Assembly (NCBI GenBank): GCA_921293015.1
Contig: OV121094.1
Coordinates: forward strand, 2,346,764 to 2,410,763
Length of the DNA: 64,000 nt
Reading direction: 5' to 3'
Source: Phorcus lineatus
Taxonomy: Eukaryota > Mollusca > Gastropoda > Trochida > Trochidae
Under the pieces are notes generated by a model that had not been told where the DNA came from, ran no database searches, and saw nothing but the letters and a program-made list of their open reading frames with translations. Positions 46,411 to 58,700 of this stretch are shown here, in pieces. The stretch's first letter is position 1. Every line of letters starts with the position of its first letter. Position numbers and translations under genes: made by a program.

Positions 46411-48200
46411 AGATTGTTCGATGACTTTAAATGCCTTATGGGCTTGTGGCATGGATTTTAATGTTTTTTTCCATGGAAATGTGTTGAGTTAAGACTTTAT
46501 TCAGGGGTAGCTTTGTTTCCAGAGAAGAACTCCAAAACTGCTCATCATGGGGTTGGTTTAGGTATTTCAATCGACTGCACCTTATGCAACCTGATTATCT
46601 AGATTATCTATAGTGGTTGAACCAAAGTTCGATGCTATTGCTTCTAAAGACTTCTACAATTAGCTAAAACCAAAACTCATATCTATCTGCCTAACAGTGA
46701 AATAGCAAATCACTGCCCTCTATCCAATCAGTAAAACAAATTTCTTTCTCTTAACATCACGTTTCTGTTCATCTTTCGATAAAGCTTATGGTAGTTTTTC
46801 TGCTCTTGCATCACTAGATTTTGCAGAACTGGAGTCATCTTTTCCTTCATGTACCTCATGCACTTACAGTATCTTTTGTTAAGCTTTTTTTATAACTATA
46901 ATTTCTAGTAATTTTTTAAATTTCGCTTCATCTGCTAGCAAGACACACAGATTGACAAAACTTCAAAACTGAGAAATGACATTTCTGTTGAAAGATATAT
47001 ATTTGAGATGAACTTTCCATTCTTGAACTGTGATTATTTGACCCCATATTATGGAAGATTCCAAAGTTTATAATTCAAAACTAATATTTATGACTGGATC
47101 TCTAATTGTTTTTCAAAATTGGCTTGCTAGTGAAACGTGTTTGGTTTTCTAACATTTTCTACTGTTCCCGATAAATAATTAAAATTGAATTAAAATGAAT
47201 GATTTTGAAGAAATGGTTAATGGTTAAGCAACAGATTATTTTTATGATAAAAGTATCAAGCCCTGGGAGCTATATGGAATGCAAAATAGGCTGAGTAACA
47301 GTTTTGTGAATGGCAAAATCAACCTGTGTCATAAGTTTTTTTGTTTATATGAAAATGTGCTAAATTTTAACTCTTATTCAGTGAAAGCTTTGTTTCGAGA
47401 ACACTAATTCAATAACAACTCATCAAATCCTTCTGAAAGATTTCCTTGTGTGTTTAACCTCCGACTTGACAATTGATTTTAATATTTTCCGATTTTGAGA
47501 AAAGCATTGTTTCAGTTTTGATGGAAACAAGTAGAAATTTGACCCTCTTAGCTTCATTTCTGGAGCAAAATTCAAACTGAATTACTACTCAATTGATTTA
47601 CTTAAGAATTTGTATTCAATGATTTTAAAGAAATATGTTACTAGTTATAGGTTACCGGTAGGATAAGTCATCTTCTGATCAGAAATCATTATTGCAAGAA
47701 ATCTAAAATTTTAAAATAACATCTTTGTAACATTATTGAAAAGTTTGAAGATTTGGTCTCAGTCCCCCCTCAAATATGATCGCATCAGGCTTCTTAATCT
47801 CAAATTTGTTTCAAAGTATTGAAGCTATTGAAATTTAGAGAAGATTATCTTAACAGGGTGGAGGATACAATTGAAAATTTCATTGCCTCGCTCATAAAAC
47901 ATGAGCTGTAAATGTGATGGTAGGTTGATGGTAGCACATCCCCCTCTTTTAAATTCTCTGGATATCTCTCAAAAGTTAAATTAAATCTATCAGTTCATGA
48001 GTGTTGTAAAGAGTTGTAAAGGCTTTATGGAGGTCAGACAAATTATCTTTTAGCTTATATGCATCCTCATTACTCAAGGGTAACCGTTTTGATTAGTGAG
48101 TCTACTTAAAAGAATTATCACAATTTACTCTGGGTTATCGAGGATGGCTTATTATATGAGTTACAACTATTTTTAAAGACAGTTCAGGTATTTTGACATA
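46411..48200. other. Unassigned intronic or intergenic sequence
   Basis: AT-rich; no gene, repeat or signal recognised. Confidence 0.4.
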
Positions 48201-48202
48201 CA

Positions 48203-48990
48203 TTTATGTCCCCCGCAAAAAGCTTTGCGGGAGACATAATGTTTTCAGTTCCGTCCGTGGTTCCGTAATTCCAAAATGCTTTCATTTCCTGACCACATTT
48301 ATAAAACAGTTCAATATTTTTCTAAGAAACTTGGCATACAGTTAGGTCTAGTGGTGGAGTGGTGCCTTTTGCTGTTTTGGTTATTCTAAAAAAAAAATTC
48401 TGGTTTCCATTGAAACAATTCAAACTTGGTGCTAATAATGGGTCCGTTTCCAGGCCATATCTCAAAAACCGTTCAATATAATTTTACGAAACATGGTTTG
48501 TGGTTAGGTCTAGTGGTGGAGAGATACCTTTAGCTTCTTTGGGTACTCAAATTTTTTTTCTGGTTTTAATATATGGGGGTAGGGTATTATCCAACCTATA
48601 TCGAAAAATCTATCAGTATTGTTTTACTTAACCTGGTATGTGGTTAGAGCTAGTGCTTGGGTGGTGCCTTTTGCTACTTTGGTTATTCTTAATTTTTCAT
48701 TTTACTTGGTTTCCATGGAAACAATTTGAACTTGCATATTTGGGGCTGTAAATTATGATATGATATTTTATGATGTATTTATGATAATTGATGTCACATT
48801 CCCTACAAAAAAAGAAGTTGACAAATATATAAAACCCTTCCTATTGAACTTGTATATTTCACGAGTCATTATTATGTCAAGTTCATTGATGCTAATATAT
48901 TAACCTTTTATATAATTAGTATGGATTGTTTCTGGTATAAGTGGCAATAAGATGATACAGTTGGATTAAAAGTTTGGAAGGGGGACATCA
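48203..48990. mobile_element. Repeat with hairpin start and three 140-160 bp units
   Basis: A hairpin (TATGTCCCCCGCAAA / TTTGCGGGAGACATA) opens it at 48205-48237. Three diverged units follow, marked by GTTAGGTCTAGTGGTGGAG at 48341, 48503 and (as GTTAGAGCTAGTGCTTGG) 48643. GGGGACA at 48981 may be the opposite end. It is a non-coding repeat type common in mollusc genomes (from general knowledge). Confidence 0.65.
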
Positions 48991-49032
48991 CTGTGCATAA
49001 CATGCACATATTTCTAGTTTTACAATGTAAAA

Positions 49033-49350
49033 GGGGGGCGGGATAGCGCAGTGGTTAGCGCGTTCGGCTTTGGATCAGGAGGTCCGTAGTTCGAATGCCG
49101 CCAGGGGCTCGGCAACTTTGTCTGCAGTAGAGAACTGTTCTACACGCAGTCACGTTTGGGTGCAATGCTACACTGAAAGTCAGCGCAGTACCACCCATGG
49201 TTTGCTAGTTCCAGCCGATGCTCGCAGGTTTCACCGCAATACATAGCCACAATGGTGTTGCGGGCTTTCTCCCTGCAATAATACTAGTAGCCGCGATATA
49301 AGTGAAATAATCTTGACAGCGGCTTTAAACATCAACTCACCTCACCTCAC
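49033..49350 (+). mobile_element. Complete tRNA-derived SINE with 11-bp target duplication
   Basis: A box TAGCGCAGTGG and B box AGTTCGAATGCC, body CTGCAGTAGAGAACTGTTC, GTACCACCCATGGTTTGCTA, GGCTTTCTCCCTGCAATAAT and CTCACCTCACCTCAC tail. ACAATGTAAAA stands on both sides (49022-49032 and 49349-49359). It is the reference copy for the other family members in the window. RNA polymerase III transcription is inferred from the boxes. Confidence 0.95.
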
Positions 49351-49359
49351 AATGTAAAA

Positions 49360-50140
49360 AAAAATTAATATTCTGACCCATTCTGGCCCCTATTGAGGAT
49401 CTTGGAGACTGTGCTCCATTATAAACTATTATCTATATATATTATTATGTTATGTTTTGAAGATTCCATGAAAACATGAATCTATAAATGAACTATGAGA
49501 AAGTCATGGGTTAGGGTTTGAAATAAGCACTACACTAGCCAGCACTAAGTGCGGAGGAGATGGCTTTCGAAACTAGGCACGTTAGACGTAGTAACAGGTA
49601 TAATTATAGCAATTCATTATACTAGCTGGAATTTTATTTTTTATTTTTTATATTTAATTAAATTAAATCAATTATCTAGATTAAAAAATGCACAAGTCCA
49701 ATGGCTAGTTTTGGATTGTACAGTTAATTTCAACCCTTGTTTTGTCAATTGTTAATATTCTTACCAAACTTAAAAACTGACACCCTTAATTGTAACAATA
49801 TTCAAAGTTGCCTTGCAAACAGCAAAAAATCATATGTAAGGTTTGGAATATTTGAATTATAAAATATTGTCAACCAGTTTTTGTTCGATGAATACATTCA
49901 TTAAATTATTATTCAATTACAATCAAGAGAATAGTGGAAAGTGCTATAAAACATTTATGCTTGACTTTCTATCAACTATTTTAATCAGTTATCATATATT
50001 TGCCTTGAAGTTTCATTATTGGTAGTGGGAATCAGGGGTTATTTTGAGTTTAATTCAAGTTGGTCAATCAATTAATTGAGTCCAATTTACAGTGCCGGTG
50101 CCACCCATGAGATAATGCAAATAACCTTTGTGTGTTTCAG
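49360..50140. other. Unassigned sequence
   Basis: Frames at 49549-49755 and 49843-50025 are AT-rich without protein features. GGTTTGAAATAAGCAC near 49514 looks like repeat sequence. Confidence 0.4.
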
Positions 50141-50319
50141 TGACGGGTAAAATTGGAGACAAAAAGACAGTGATGTGCACAGGACTGACTGAAAGGATTG
50201 AATTAACCCGCAAGACTACACATTTGCGACATGAGAGAAACAATCAACCTGAAATTTCACATTTTTGTATTTGTTTTATGGATCCCACTATTGTATGCTG
50301 TGAATTTATAAATACCTAA
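50141..50319 (+). CDS. Possible terminal exon of the split gene
   Basis: Acceptor TTGTGTGTTTCAG ends at 50140. The open frame reads (V)TGKIGDKKTVMCTGLTERI and on to TAA at 50317-50319; after about residue 38 it looks less coding. It needs one carried-over base, whereas exon 3 leaves two, so a direct join gives an early stop. An unseen exon of length 3n+2 (such as the 11 bases at 46034) or an assembly indel would fix this. Confidence 0.3.
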
Positions 50320-50859
50320 ATGACTTTGATATTTCATACATTTAATAATATCCCTTGTTGCAATGAAGTGGGGTCTGTACAGCATTTGGCATGTGAATAT
50401 CTCCATCTAACATATTATTTTATTTCTTTTTAAGTTTATCTTATTGTTACCAAATTTGTCGTTACATTTTCCACTGACAAATTTAGAAATGACAATATAT
50501 CTTGAGTACAAATTCTTTAGTTGTGAGCAAACAAAGATACAGTACTGGTTTTGATCCAATGACGGGGGACAGGGACAGCAGTTTGTGGTTGTTGAAAGGT
50601 TTGATGTTCTGGTAGTGATGAACTGTAGTCATATTGACAAGAGTTGTTCTGCTACCTGATTTTTCTGTACCCTTGGTTTGAAGAGGCTCAAATGCAATTA
50701 TGTTGTTTTTAATTTACTGTTTTAATTGATATTTACATATCTATGCTAATCAATACAAGTTTACTTCGTCAAGATCCATGTACACACACACTGCAGTATC
50801 AGATCTCTCATTTACACCATCACAGGTTACAAAATGATATTAACAAGTCGAAGAAAAAG
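50320..50859. other. Unassigned sequence
   Basis: No gene recognised. Confidence 0.4.
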
Positions 50860-52338
50860 TCCCTCCACTAAGAGACAACATTGTCTCTGATTTGCTTCTG
50901 GGTTGTGCTAACAGTTAGCATAGGGAATTGTTGGGTGTGGCATAATAAACAAGGTGAAGCCTTTGGAGGTACAGAGCCAATGACTCTATTTTTACCTCAT
51001 CAGACCTGAAAGGCAGATTGGCTTATGGCATTGTCTGTTGTGTGATGTCAGTCTTTTAACATTTTTTACTTTTTCAAAACAGCCAATGCATAGGTGGATT
51101 TATTTTCAGAGTAACATTTAACTGACTTTGTAAGTTTGGTGTTGACCCCCCTTCAAACATGGATGCAGCAGTTTGTCCACCCTCAAATCTTCTTTCAACA
51201 GTTTTCAAAAAAACAGCAATGGTAGACATCTCAAATTTTGAAATAATCATCCTTGAATGGTGGACTATGATTTTTGACTTTACAGATATATATTTAGCAG
51301 CTTTTTTCTAAAATTAGGTTATTCAAATGTACCTTGGACAACATCATAGTTGACCTAATTTGCAAACCCTATGCAAGATTTTAGGATTTTTAGCTGTTCT
51401 AGCTAGCTGTCCTAAAACACTCATAAACTTTCCACTATTTTATCTCCTTCTCCAAAAGCATTGACTAAGGAAATCTGAAATCGTGAGTACAGACACCTTG
51501 ACTTTTAAATTTTTAATTTGTAGAATTGGTGACCTCAGAAGTCATACTCTGAAAAATTCTTCTCCAGAAGCAACAGGTCTAGAAAGCTTAACTTAAGAAA
51601 CAACTTAGGTAATGGGGCTTCAAAATTATACATTTTAACCTTACAATTTTACATTATACCTTTTAAGGGCCGCAGATACCATGCTCTACAAAACCTATCT
51701 TCATTTTCTTCTCCAGAAGCAAGAGGCTTAGAAAGATAAAATGATGTGAACAGCCTCCTTGGCACATAGTGACTATGACTTATTGATTTAGTGACCCTGT
51801 GGCCCCTATTACTCTTTTGTATTAAGGAGCTATGGCCTAAAACCCCATTTAGTCTCCCTCAATCAGGATCAAAACATCTTATAAGGGTGTGGTCCCTATG
51901 AGCCCTTATAACTCTTTTCATATTTTCCTGGAGAAGTAAAAAGCTTAAAAAAGGTGACATGTGTACATGCTCCTAAGCAATGGGATTATGATACAATTGC
52001 CCTAGCCTATAAGGCTATATATTACAGCCTGGTGAACTTTATTGTTTATTTTGATATATTTATGTATATATACCTCCAGATCAAGATTTAAGTAAACTTG
52101 ACAAAAAATATCTGTAAATATTTTGCCACACTCGAATAAAATGTATCTGATATGTTCTTCTTATGTTTTTTTTTTATCTCCTGCAGGGCAAATTTGCTGA
52201 TGTGTCTGTAAAGTTCTTACTTTATAGCTAATAAGGCCTGAAAGGCCCGACTGGCTTATGGCATTCTCTGATGGTCCTGTCGTGTTTTAACATCTCATAA
52301 CAACTGACTCTAGCATGGCCAAAGGGGACTGTCAATTT
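50860..52338. repeat. Diverged CTCATCAGG-type repeat region
   Basis: Begins with a perfect palindrome AGAGACAA / TTGTCTCT (50873-50890). Head words GACCTGAAAGGCAGATTGGC at 51003 and GGCCTGAAAGGCCCGACTGG at 52235, each followed by CTTATGGCAT, and degenerate body units marked by TTCTTCTCCAGAAGCAA at 51558 and 51707. Non-coding. Confidence 0.65.
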
Positions 52339-53280
52339 TTTAGCTCATCAGGTCTGAAAGATCCGATGGGCTTATGGCATGGCAAGGCGTCCGGCGTCCG
52401 TCCATCCGTAAACTTTTTACTTTTTCGACTTCTTCTCCAGAACCAATGACTCTAGAGAGCTGAAATTTTATGTGCATACTCCTTGGCAAATGGGGATTCT
52501 AAATTGTAGATTTCGTGACCCCTTGACCTCAAATGGGGTCACAAGGGTCAAAACCTTAAAAATCTATTTTAATCTTCTTCTCCAGTTCCAAAAGGTCCAG
52601 AGAGCTGAAAAGTTGTGTGTAGACTTTTTGGGCACTGGAGATTCTAAATTGTAGGTTTGGTGACCCCATGACCCCAAATGGGGTCACAGGGGTCAAAACC
52701 TGAAAAACCTATTTTCATCTTCTTCTCCAGTTCCAAAAGGTCTATAGAGCTGAAAAGGTGTGTGTAGACTGCTTGGCCAACGGGTATTCTAAATTGTAGG
52801 TTTGGTCACAGGTGTGAAAACCTAAAAAACCTAATTTCATCTTTTTCCCTAGTGCCAAAAAGTCTAGAGAGCTGAAAAGGTGTGTAGACTCCTTGGCAAA
52901 CAGGGATTCTAAGGTTTGGTTTGGTGACCCCATGACGCTAAATGGGGTCACAGGGGTCAGAACCTAAAAAACCTAATTTCATCTTTTTCCCTTGTTCCAA
53001 AAGGTCTAGAGAGCTGAAAAATTGTGTGACGACTCCTTGGACACTGGGGATTCTAAATTGTAGGTTTGGTGACCACTTGACCCCAAATGGGGTCACAGGG
53101 GTCAAAACCTTAAAATCCTACTTCCATCTTCTTCTCCAGTTCCAAAAGGTCTTGATAGCTTAATAGTTGTGTGTAGACTCCTTGGACAATGGGGATTCTG
53201 AATTGTAGGTTCGGTGACCCCTTGACCCCGAATGGGCAATGGGCCTTTTTTATTTGATTGTGAATAACTCGGACGTTGGG
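52339..53280 (+). repeat. 145-bp tandem array (six units) with CTCATCAGG head
   Basis: The head TTAGCTCATCAGGTCTGAAA, CTTATGGCATGG and CCGGCGTCCGTCC at 52339-52404 is followed by units starting with CTTCTTCTCCAG or CTTTTTCCC at 52429, 52574, 52719, 52841, 52983 and 53128. Spacings are 145, 145, 122, 142 and 145; the third unit lost a GACCCCATGACC segment. Each unit holds AGAGAGCTGAAA, GACTCCTTGG and ATGGGGTCACAGGGGTC. 145 is not a multiple of three, so long frames here are chance. Confidence 0.9.
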
Positions 53281-53830
53281 ACAGGCTATCTTTCCTACAC
53301 TGCATATGACTCCATGGTCTAAACCACAACACCTATTTCTATCAAAAGTCTGATGAGCTACAGAGCCCATGGCTCTATTTTTATGTTTTTGGACGCCAAA
53401 ATAAGTTCCCTATAAACTTGTTTTCATCTTCTTCCCCCAGAATAATAAGTTTGAAATCTTTTAAACAGACTCCTTGACTATGGTTTTTAGTTTCCCCCCT
53501 TTTGAGTTTGAGTGACCTCGGGGTCTCAAATACGGGTCAGAGGGGCCACTCAGACTATTTTTTCGTTTTCTTCTCATGCAAATAAGTTCCATAAAGCTGA
53601 ATACTTGACTAATGAGAATAATAACTAATAAGTGGCAATGCCCTTAAAACTTGTCTCCTGCAGAAGCAAAAACCCTACTACAAAGTTAAAACTCCTGATT
53701 AATAAGGTTTTATAGTTTCGTTTGCTTGGTTTCATAAGGAGCTACAAAGCTGATCGCACTATCTTTATGGTAGAGAACTAAGTGAGAATTTTGTTTTTGG
53801 GCTGAAATTATTTTAAAAAAACACCTAAAT
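53281..53830. repeat. Decayed continuation of the 145-bp array
   Basis: Unit starts can still be seen at 53426 (CATCTTCTTCCCCCAG) and 53562 (CGTTTTCTTCTCATGC), with GACCTCGGGGTCTC between. The reverse-type head word GATGAGCTACAGAGCC stands at 53353. Confidence 0.65.
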
Positions 53831-54539
53831 TCCTACCCCAGTGAAACTTGTTTTGGATCAAGCATGTGAAGGTGTGACTCGTTCATTTTCTTAATTTTTC
53901 ATACTGTCTTTTTTTTCTATGTCAATGCATCATTGCATGTGATTGCCAAGTCAGAATTAAAAAACATGTAAAACATACACTTGACCCTTCTTTCATGCGG
54001 TTTATTTGAAAACATGTTGACATGCTGGAGTAGGATTCGTGTTAAGACAAATGCGATGTCTACAACAGGCTGACATTAATTTAGATGATTGAAATGATTA
54101 AACCAATTATATGATACTGAAAGGAATGTGGTAGAGTCTATTGAAAAAAACAATTGTTTTAAAGCGAGTTTATTAAAATTTTACTATCTCACAGTTTTAA
54201 GCTGATTGTAATAATGCAACTATGCCCGGGAAGAACATAAGAGAAGCTACAAATAGCTACAGAAATATGAATACCCAAATCTTAGCCTCTGACCGTAACA
54301 GTTTCCTTCCATCATATAAGAATAACACAATTGGATTCTAACTGATGTACACAAGTATTGTACTGATTGTCTGATTAATAAAACATTATCAAAGTATAAC
54401 ACTGTTTCAGAACTTATTATCTTTTTATATTTAACAAAAATATATTAATTGAGTAACTTACAAATTATACATCATTCCTACAACAACGATAATGAAATTA
54501 ACTGACACTAACATACCACGACAATATCAACTATACCTT
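53831..54539. other. Unassigned sequence before the satellite
   Basis: AT-rich; no gene or repeat recognised. Confidence 0.45.
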
Positions 54540-55019
54540 GGCTAAAAATTCGATAAATTCATAAATGTGGCGTACACACAAACTAGTCGATCGAGTATGT
54601 ATGACTGACGATATGGATATTAACTACGTGTGATTAGTGAATTAATAAGTGTTGTCTGTAGAAGGAATTAAAAATTATGTCAGATTAAAAGCCGACATTT
54701 GCTGTGTAGTGAGAATCCGGTATGTATGAAGATTTAAGTGCATGTGCACTTAGTAGTGAAAAGACATCGACATCGTTTTCATTTGGCTTTATTATCATGG
54801 GTTATAGGGGCAATTTGGGAAGTGAATGAATAATGTTTTACTGATACAAAGAAGCATTCAGAGTAATATTAAGATTTTATTTTTTTATGTAAATGTTAAA
54901 CTAGTGTAGTGAGATTCAGGTGTGTGTGTGTGCTGTATAGTGAGATTTAAGGTCAAATTGAGATGTTGATTCACTTTGTGTAACTAGAAGACGATAGTTT
55001 CATTAATCTACAATTATTC

Positions 55020-55505
55020 CCGACCCCTCCCAGATAAAGCCAAACCTGTGTTGTAGAAAAGATAAATTTGATATCACCGACACTAACTAGATAAACACTT
55101 CTGCTAGCTGCAAAAGGGCTAGGTTACATAGATATTTCGAACATTACCTCGGTAACCCTTAACTTATCCTTAGAAAGACAAAGTTTTAAAGATATTTCCG
55201 ACATCAGCTACATAAATTCGAATACTAGCGGCAGAGACGCCAAATTTCATTAATATTCCCGACATTTGCTATATGAATTCGAATACTAGCGGCAGAGATG
55301 CAAAGTGTCGTTAATATTCCCGACATTAGCTGGATAAAAACTAAAGCTACAGGCAGGAAGACCGAGTTATGTAATTAGGCTAATCAATGGGTAGCTAAGC
55401 CGTAATCAAAACTTTCGAAAGGCTAAAACTCAAAGTTATTCCCGACAATGGCCAAATCAACCCTAACCCTATACCTGGAGAAATATACACAACTACAATA
55501 CATGG
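55020..55505 (+). repeat. 61-bp monomers inside the satellite unit
   Basis: Within the unit the CGAC word returns at 55020, 55078, 55138, 55199, 55260, 55321 and 55443, steps of 58, 60, 61, 61, 61 and 122. Two neighbours share ATTCGAATACTAGCGGCAGA. About half of the 1012-bp unit therefore derives from an older 61-bp repeat; the rest shows no such period. Same in every unit. Confidence 0.85.
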
Positions 55506-55762
55506 GTTAGAAATTGGTAAAATATATTCATGAATGTGATATAGATACGATTTAGTTGTTCCGTCGTGTATGACTGACGAAGATGGATAGTTAATATGTG
55601 TGCAAATTGTGTGAATTTGGTCCTTTTGTAAACGGAATTAAAAATGTGTCAGCTTTAATGAGATTTAAAATCACCGTTTGCGGTGTAGTGACATTCAGGT
55701 GTGTATATGTACCAAGTGTAGTGAGAATCCGGTGTGTATGAAGATTTAGGTGCATGTGCACT

Positions 55763-58700
55763 TAGTAGTGAAAAGACATCGACATCGTTTTCATTTGGCT
55801 TTATTATCATGGGTTATAGGGGCAATTTGGGAAGTGAATGAATAATGTTTTACTGATACAAAGAAGCATTCAGAGTAATATTAAGATTTTATTTTTTTAT
55901 GTAAATGTTAAACTAGTGTAGTGAGATTCAGGTGTGTGTGTGTGTGCTGTATAGTGAGATTTAAGGTCAAATTGAGATGTTGATTCACTTTGTGTAACTA
56001 GAAGACGATAGTTTCATTAATCTACAATTATTCCCGACCCCTCCCAGATAAAGCCAAACCTGTGTTGTAGAAAAGATAAATTTGATATCACTGACACTAA
56101 CTAGATAAACACTTCTGCTAGCTGCAAAAGGGCTAGGTTACATAGATATTTCGAACATTACCTCGGTAACCCTTAACTTATCCTTAGAAAGACAAAGTTT
56201 TAAAGATATTTCCGACATCAGCTACATAAATTCGAATACTAGCGGCAGAGACGCCAAATTTCATTAATATTCCCGACATTTGCTGTATAAATTCGAATAC
56301 TAGCGGCAGAGATGCAAAGTGTCGTTAATATTCCCGACATTAGCTAGATAAAAACTAATGCTACAGCCAGAAAGACCGAGTTATGTAATTAGGCTAATTA
56401 ATAGGTAGATAAGCCTTAATCAAAACTTTCGAAAGGCTAAAACTCAAAGTTATTCCCGACAATGGCCAAATCAACCCTAACCCTATAGCTGGAGAAATAA
56501 ACACGGCTACAATACATGGGTTAGAAATTGGTAAAATATATTCATGAATGTGATATACATACGATTTAGTTGTTCCGTCGTGTATGACTGACGATGATGG
56601 ATAGTTAATATGTGTGCAAATTGTGTGAATTTGGTCCTTTTGTAAAAGGAATTAAAAATGTGTCAGCTTTAATGAGATTAAAAATCACCGTTTGCGGTGT
56701 AGTGACATTCAGGTGTGTATATGTACCAAGTGTAGTGAGAATCCAGTGTGTATGAAGATTTAGGTGCATGTGCACTTAGTAGTGAAAAGACATCGACATC
56801 GTTTTCATTTGGCTTTATTATCATGGGTTATAGGGGCAATTTGGGAAGTGAATGAATAATGTTTTACTGATACAAAGAAGCATTCAGAGTAATATTAAGA
56901 TTTTATTTTTTTATGTAAATGTTAAACTAGTGTAGTGAGATTCAGGTGTGTGTGTGTGCTGTATAGTGAGATTTAAGGTCAAATTGAGATGTTGATTCAC
57001 TTTGTGTAACTAGAAGACGATAGTTTCATTAATCTACAGTTATTCCCGACCCCTCCCAGATAAAGCCAAACCTGTGTTGTAGAAAAGATAATTTTGATAT
57101 CTCCGACACTAACTAGATAAACACTTCTGCTAGCTGCAAAAGGGCTAGGTTACATAGATATTTCGAACATTACCTCGGTAACCCTTAACTTATCCTTAGA
57201 AAGACAAAGTTTTAAAGATATTTCCGACATCAGCTACATAAATTCGAATACTAGCGGCAGAGATACCAAATTTCATTAATATTCCCGACATTTGTTGTAT
57301 AACTTCGAATACTAGCGGCAGAGATGCAAAGTGTCGTTAATATTCCCGACATTAGCTGGATAAAAACTAATGCTACAGGCAAAAAGACCGAGTTATGTAA
57401 TTAGGCTAATCAATGGGTAGCTAAGCCTTAATCAAAACTTTCGAAAGGCTAAAACTCAAAGTTATTCACGACAATGGCCAAATCAACCCTAACCCTATAG
57501 CTGGAGAAATATACACGACTACAATACATGGGTTAGAAATTGGTAAAATATATTCATGAATGTGATATAGATACGATTTAGTTGTTCCGTCGTGTATGAC
57601 TGACGAAGATGGATAGTTAATACGTGTGCAAATTGTGTGAATTTGGTCCTTTTGTAAACGGAATTAAAAATGTGCCAGCTTTAATGAGATTAAAAATCGC
57701 CGTTTGCGGTGTAGTGACATTCAGGTGTGTATATGCACCAAGTGTAGTGAGAATCCGGTGTGTATGAAGATTTAGGTGCATGTGCACTTAGTAGTGAATA
57801 GACATCGACATCGTTTTGATTTGGCTTTATTATCATGGGTTATAGGGGCAATTTGGGAAGTGAATGAATGATGTTTTACTGATACAAAGAAGCATTCAGA
57901 GTAATATTAAGATTTTATTTTTTTATGTAAATGTTAAACTAGTGTAGTGAGATTCAGGTGTGTGTGTGTGCTGTATAGTGAGATTTAAGGTCAAATTGAG
58001 ATGTTGATTCACTTTGTGTAACTAGAAGACGATAGTTTCATTAATCTACAGTTATTCCCGACCCCTCCCAGATAAAGCCAAACCTGTGTTGTAGAAAAGA
58101 TAATTTTGATATCTCCGACACTAACTAGATAAACACTTCTGCTAGCTGCAAAAGGGCTAGGTTACATAGATATTTCGAACATTACCTCGGTAACCCTTAA
58201 CTTATCCTTAGAAAGACAAAGTTTTAAAGATATTTCCGACATCAGCTACATAAATTCGAATACTAGCGGCAGAGATACCAAATTTCATTAATATTCCCGA
58301 CATTTGTTGTATAAATTCGAATACTAGCGGCAGAGATGCAAAGTGTCGTTAATATTCCCGACATTAGCTGGATAAAAACTAAAGCTACAGGCAGGAAGAC
58401 CGAGTTATGTAATTAGGCTAATCAATGGGTAGCTAAGCCGTAATCAAAACTTTCGAAAGGCTAAAACTCAAAGTTATTCCCGACAATGGCCAAATCAACC
58501 CTAACCCTATACCTGGAGAAATATACACAACTACAATACATGGGTTAGAAATTGGTAAAATATATTCATGAATGTGATATAGATACGATTTAGTTGTTCC
58601 GTCGTGTATGACTGACGAAGATGGATAGTTAATATGTGTGCAAATTGTGTGAATTTGGTCCTTTTGTAAACGGAATTAAAAATGTGTCAGCTTTAATGAG

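Noticed and set aside
46195-46461. 88-codon plus-strand frame
   Set aside because: It reads antisense through a SINE with a B box on the minus strand.
49033-49105. tRNA gene (A and B boxes)
   Set aside because: The boxes belong to a SINE head: the body, CTCAC tail and target duplication follow, and the acceptor stem does not pair well.
50873-50890. Palindrome AGAGACAA/TTGTCTCT as a regulatory site
   Set aside because: It sits at the edge of a repeat region and nothing else supports regulation.
52472-53370. Several overlapping frames on both strands
   Set aside because: They cross a 145-bp tandem array whose period is not a multiple of three; similar peptides recur only through unit copying.
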